Shown here: positions 61,561 through 64,000 of the stretch, in pieces | How the letters are laid out: the number at the start of each line of letters is the position of its first letter | Position numbering within the stretch: position 1 is the stretch's first letter | Origin: Azorinus chamasolen | Lineage: Eukaryota; Mollusca; Bivalvia; Cardiida; Solecurtidae | DNA: 64,000 nucleotides | Direction: 5' to 3' | Assembly (NCBI GenBank): GCA_963576725.1 | Contig: OY755242.1 | Coordinates: 30,589,225 to 30,653,224 of the forward strand | Notes under the pieces: generated by a model | Told to the model about the DNA's origin: nothing | Databases searched by the model: none | The model's input: only the letters and a program-made list of their open reading frames with translations | Translations under genes and position numbers: made by a program

Positions 61561-64000
61561 TTTAGGTCAGGTCCTACAAATGTTGTTTCTTGTCACCGGG
61601 ACCAGTACATAGTACTTCATTCATACCAAATGCCCCTCTTAGCCTTACATATAACATGTGAATCAATTGCCCTTCTCCTCGATTTGGGTTGTGCTCCTGA
61701 CGGCCTGCGGTACGTCTGTGGTTGAACTTGTGTGTTCCGTTGATTTCCACAATATTTTATTCAATAAAGAAACAGATTGGACAACAGGCATATCCTATGT
61801 AAATCCTGTCTAGTGGTACAAGATAATTACACGTCGAACATGCAAGAAATATGTAAATATGTACAGTAATTAACATGTAAATAATTACATCGTTCATACA
61901 TATGCAAGGGTGTAATTAAATAATGATTAATCAATATTACCTGGGCCCGATTGCACAATCACTAATTAGATCAATCCATTTTCACTAACGCTATTTTGAA
62001 AAATCCATTATGAAATCGATAATTCTGATTGACTTAGCACAGCGACTGTTTAGGGTTGTATATACATATACGCAGTATATACGCATATATACGATTGAGA
62101 TGACATATATAATATATAGCATATATAATGTGTTTTGATGTGAGCAAAACAATACAGTTTGCACAAAAACACTCTGACCACATCCTCGTCTGTATTTAAA
62201 TGGACGTTACGATATGGCTGAACAGAATAGAAGTTAGGCAGCAAATTTGGAAATGACATGGAAGTGTACAGCAACAGCAGAATCTTAGATAAATGCGCAC
62301 TCACATATACATACACGACCTTCATAGAAATGTTCATTGCCTATTCAACACCGACATCATATTCGCAGTGCCGTATAAACAAAAGACAAGATGTTACGAC
62401 ACATACATGCGCAATGGCATACCATTATATAAATCACTCAGTAAGCTCAAAGGGAGCTTTCTAAATGGCTGTCACTGTATATGGGTATTCTTGAGGTAAA
62501 TATTATATTACGGGACTATTTAAATTAATTCCTTCGTTATTATCTTTCACTACATATCTGTCTAGCAGTTTCATGACTGATTTCTATCTTGTCAACAAAG
62601 TCGTAATATATCCGGAAATCCACATATTGTATAGACTAGAACCTGTTTAACATGCACTACATTTTTTAACATAATTATGTACATTCCTTTCTTCGAAAGG
62701 TGCTAACAAAGCTACAATATCCCAATACCCGTTAACAATGACCGATTTTCGCTCCGACGACAGTAGCCGATCTTTGTTTAATATCCGTACAAGTGATGTC
62801 ATTGCGGCTGAAAAACACAATTGTTTCTTTCGCCTTGTCTTGCTTCTGAAGCCGTTAATATGGACGACAATACCATCAAAAGTAAAATCTGATACATTTA
62901 CGATCTTCGGCCTGTCATATTTAGTGTTGCTTATGTTATAAAAGCAATTGGATAATTGAATATATCTTCTTATCTTTCCACCTTATGTCGCATTTGGTAG
63001 ACATACTTTATTTGAAAGAGAAACATAGCATTACAATCATGCACATATGTATCAAAGACAGCTGACTTCTTATAAACTACATGTACATGTAGTACATTAC
63101 GCTTGCACGAATCGGAAGTAGTTGCACTTACCCAGATCCAAATTTGAACAGACCTTATATTTAACAACAGGGTAAGAGTTCAATAATACAAGTTATGCAA
63201 CGTAAATATGGGTCCATGCTTATAAAACTTTTAGTTGAGTTCGTTCTCAAGTGTTTAATTGGTCAGATTTGAGCCTGTGACAACAGTGTAAACGTGATAT
63301 GACCATAAATGCTCTTATGTGGTATTTAGAACAAAATATATAAAATAAACTAATTACATTACAAAGTACGTTGTCTTTCGATGAATTCGACAGTAAGAGG
63401 CAATACATTAAAGCGTTTTGCACTGCCACATCTGGGTCTTTATAAAATAACAACAAATCTTCAAATAAATAACAAAATACAAGTTACCATGAGACGTGTC
63501 TTCTTTCATTATCTCTTTTTATCCAACTTTTCGTTGATTAATTCCAATATAAGATTCAGTATTTTGTATGTGATTATAATTGTCTTGGACACTTTGTAAG
63601 GTGATGAGTGGGACGGCTCGCCGACCCGCCACCACCTATAACGGGAAAGATACAAATATTGAACTGTGAAAATAAAACAAAAAGCGAACAACCTGTTAAT
63701 TCCATTCAGGTTAAAATTACTAAAGGGTTTTGATTAACAATGACAAACAGTATATACCCTGATTAAAGGCCTCGTACATGAGCTTTCGTATCCGCATATA
63801 TAGTTTGTAGATACAAGTCCAATCGGGTTCCTCATTCAAATGGTCATTATAGCATTTGTGATCATATTTTGTAGTATATTTATATTTGCTGTATATAAAC
63901 TGCTGTTAAAGCTTTAAATGCAAAATAATAATAGCATTTTTTAGAATACACAATACCAATGCTCCAGATAAAGGTGCATATCCAAATACTAAAATCTTAA
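61561..64000. other. No gene recognised
   Basis: AT-rich sequence with several ORFs of 60-95 residues but no motif, splice pattern or repeat that I can support. The 62,738-62,941 ORF (MTDFRSDDSSRSLFNIRTSD) is the most coding-like, without further evidence. Confidence 0.35.

Noticed and set aside
62738..62941. 67-residue ORF as a gene
   Set aside because: No motif, conserved context or splice evidence. Left as unannotated sequence.

Overview
The window reads as AT-rich nuclear DNA of an invertebrate animal, most likely a marine bivalve mollusc. This is inferred from dense, multiply nested transposable elements, abundant hairpin MITEs, 145-170 bp tandem arrays rich in TGACCTTGACC motifs, spliced genes with gt/ag introns, and a secreted PAN/EGF-type protein. 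There are no operons, bacterial ribosome binding sites or CRISPR arrays. The species cannot be fixed from sequence alone.

Layout. 1-5.0 kb: MITEs, two tandem arrays and a fragment of a dispersed retroelement ('element X' here). 5.0-8.0 kb: a Penelope-like retroelement (PLE) with an uninterrupted 733-residue RT/GIY-YIG ORF, inserted beside an element X fragment. 8.2-12.6 kb: a foldback element, LINE remnants and a second element X copy. 13.1-15.5 kb: a TIR-bounded element holding a 13-unit array of nuclear-receptor-like motifs. 16-18.8 kb: a decayed LINE, an element X tail and an ACT microsatellite. 20.6-21.7 kb: a 33-bp minisatellite reading as an 11-residue protein repeat. 22-26.9 kb: a decayed LINE with a 2A-like motif, broken by two later insertions with target-site duplications. 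29.7-32.7 kb: a small TIR element, a tRNA-derived SINE and a 1.1 kb polypyrimidine array whose minus strand reads as a charged helix. 32.7-36.2 kb: a LINE that lost its RT domain at a run of 16 C. 37.2-49.1 kb: a decayed Gypsy element split by a BEL/Pao retrotransposon (38,724-46,539) with identical 255-bp LTRs and a 5-bp target duplication. 50.3-56.3 kb: a roughly 6 kb terminal-inverted-repeat transposon with an integrase-like DDE transposase and a second, opposite-strand, unrecognised gene. 57.4-60.9 kb: the one convincing host gene, three exons encoding a small secreted PAN-EGF-PAN protein. 61-64 kb: little recognisable.

Most coding sequence is therefore mobile-element protein. The youngest-looking elements are the BEL/Pao copy (identical LTRs) and the PLE (open ORF). 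The LINE and Gypsy remnants are old. The least explained items are the passenger gene in the DDE transposon, the 11-residue repeat ORF, the nuclear-receptor-motif array, the shared hairpin core of several MITEs, and a 400-bp element with 118-bp direct terminal repeats.
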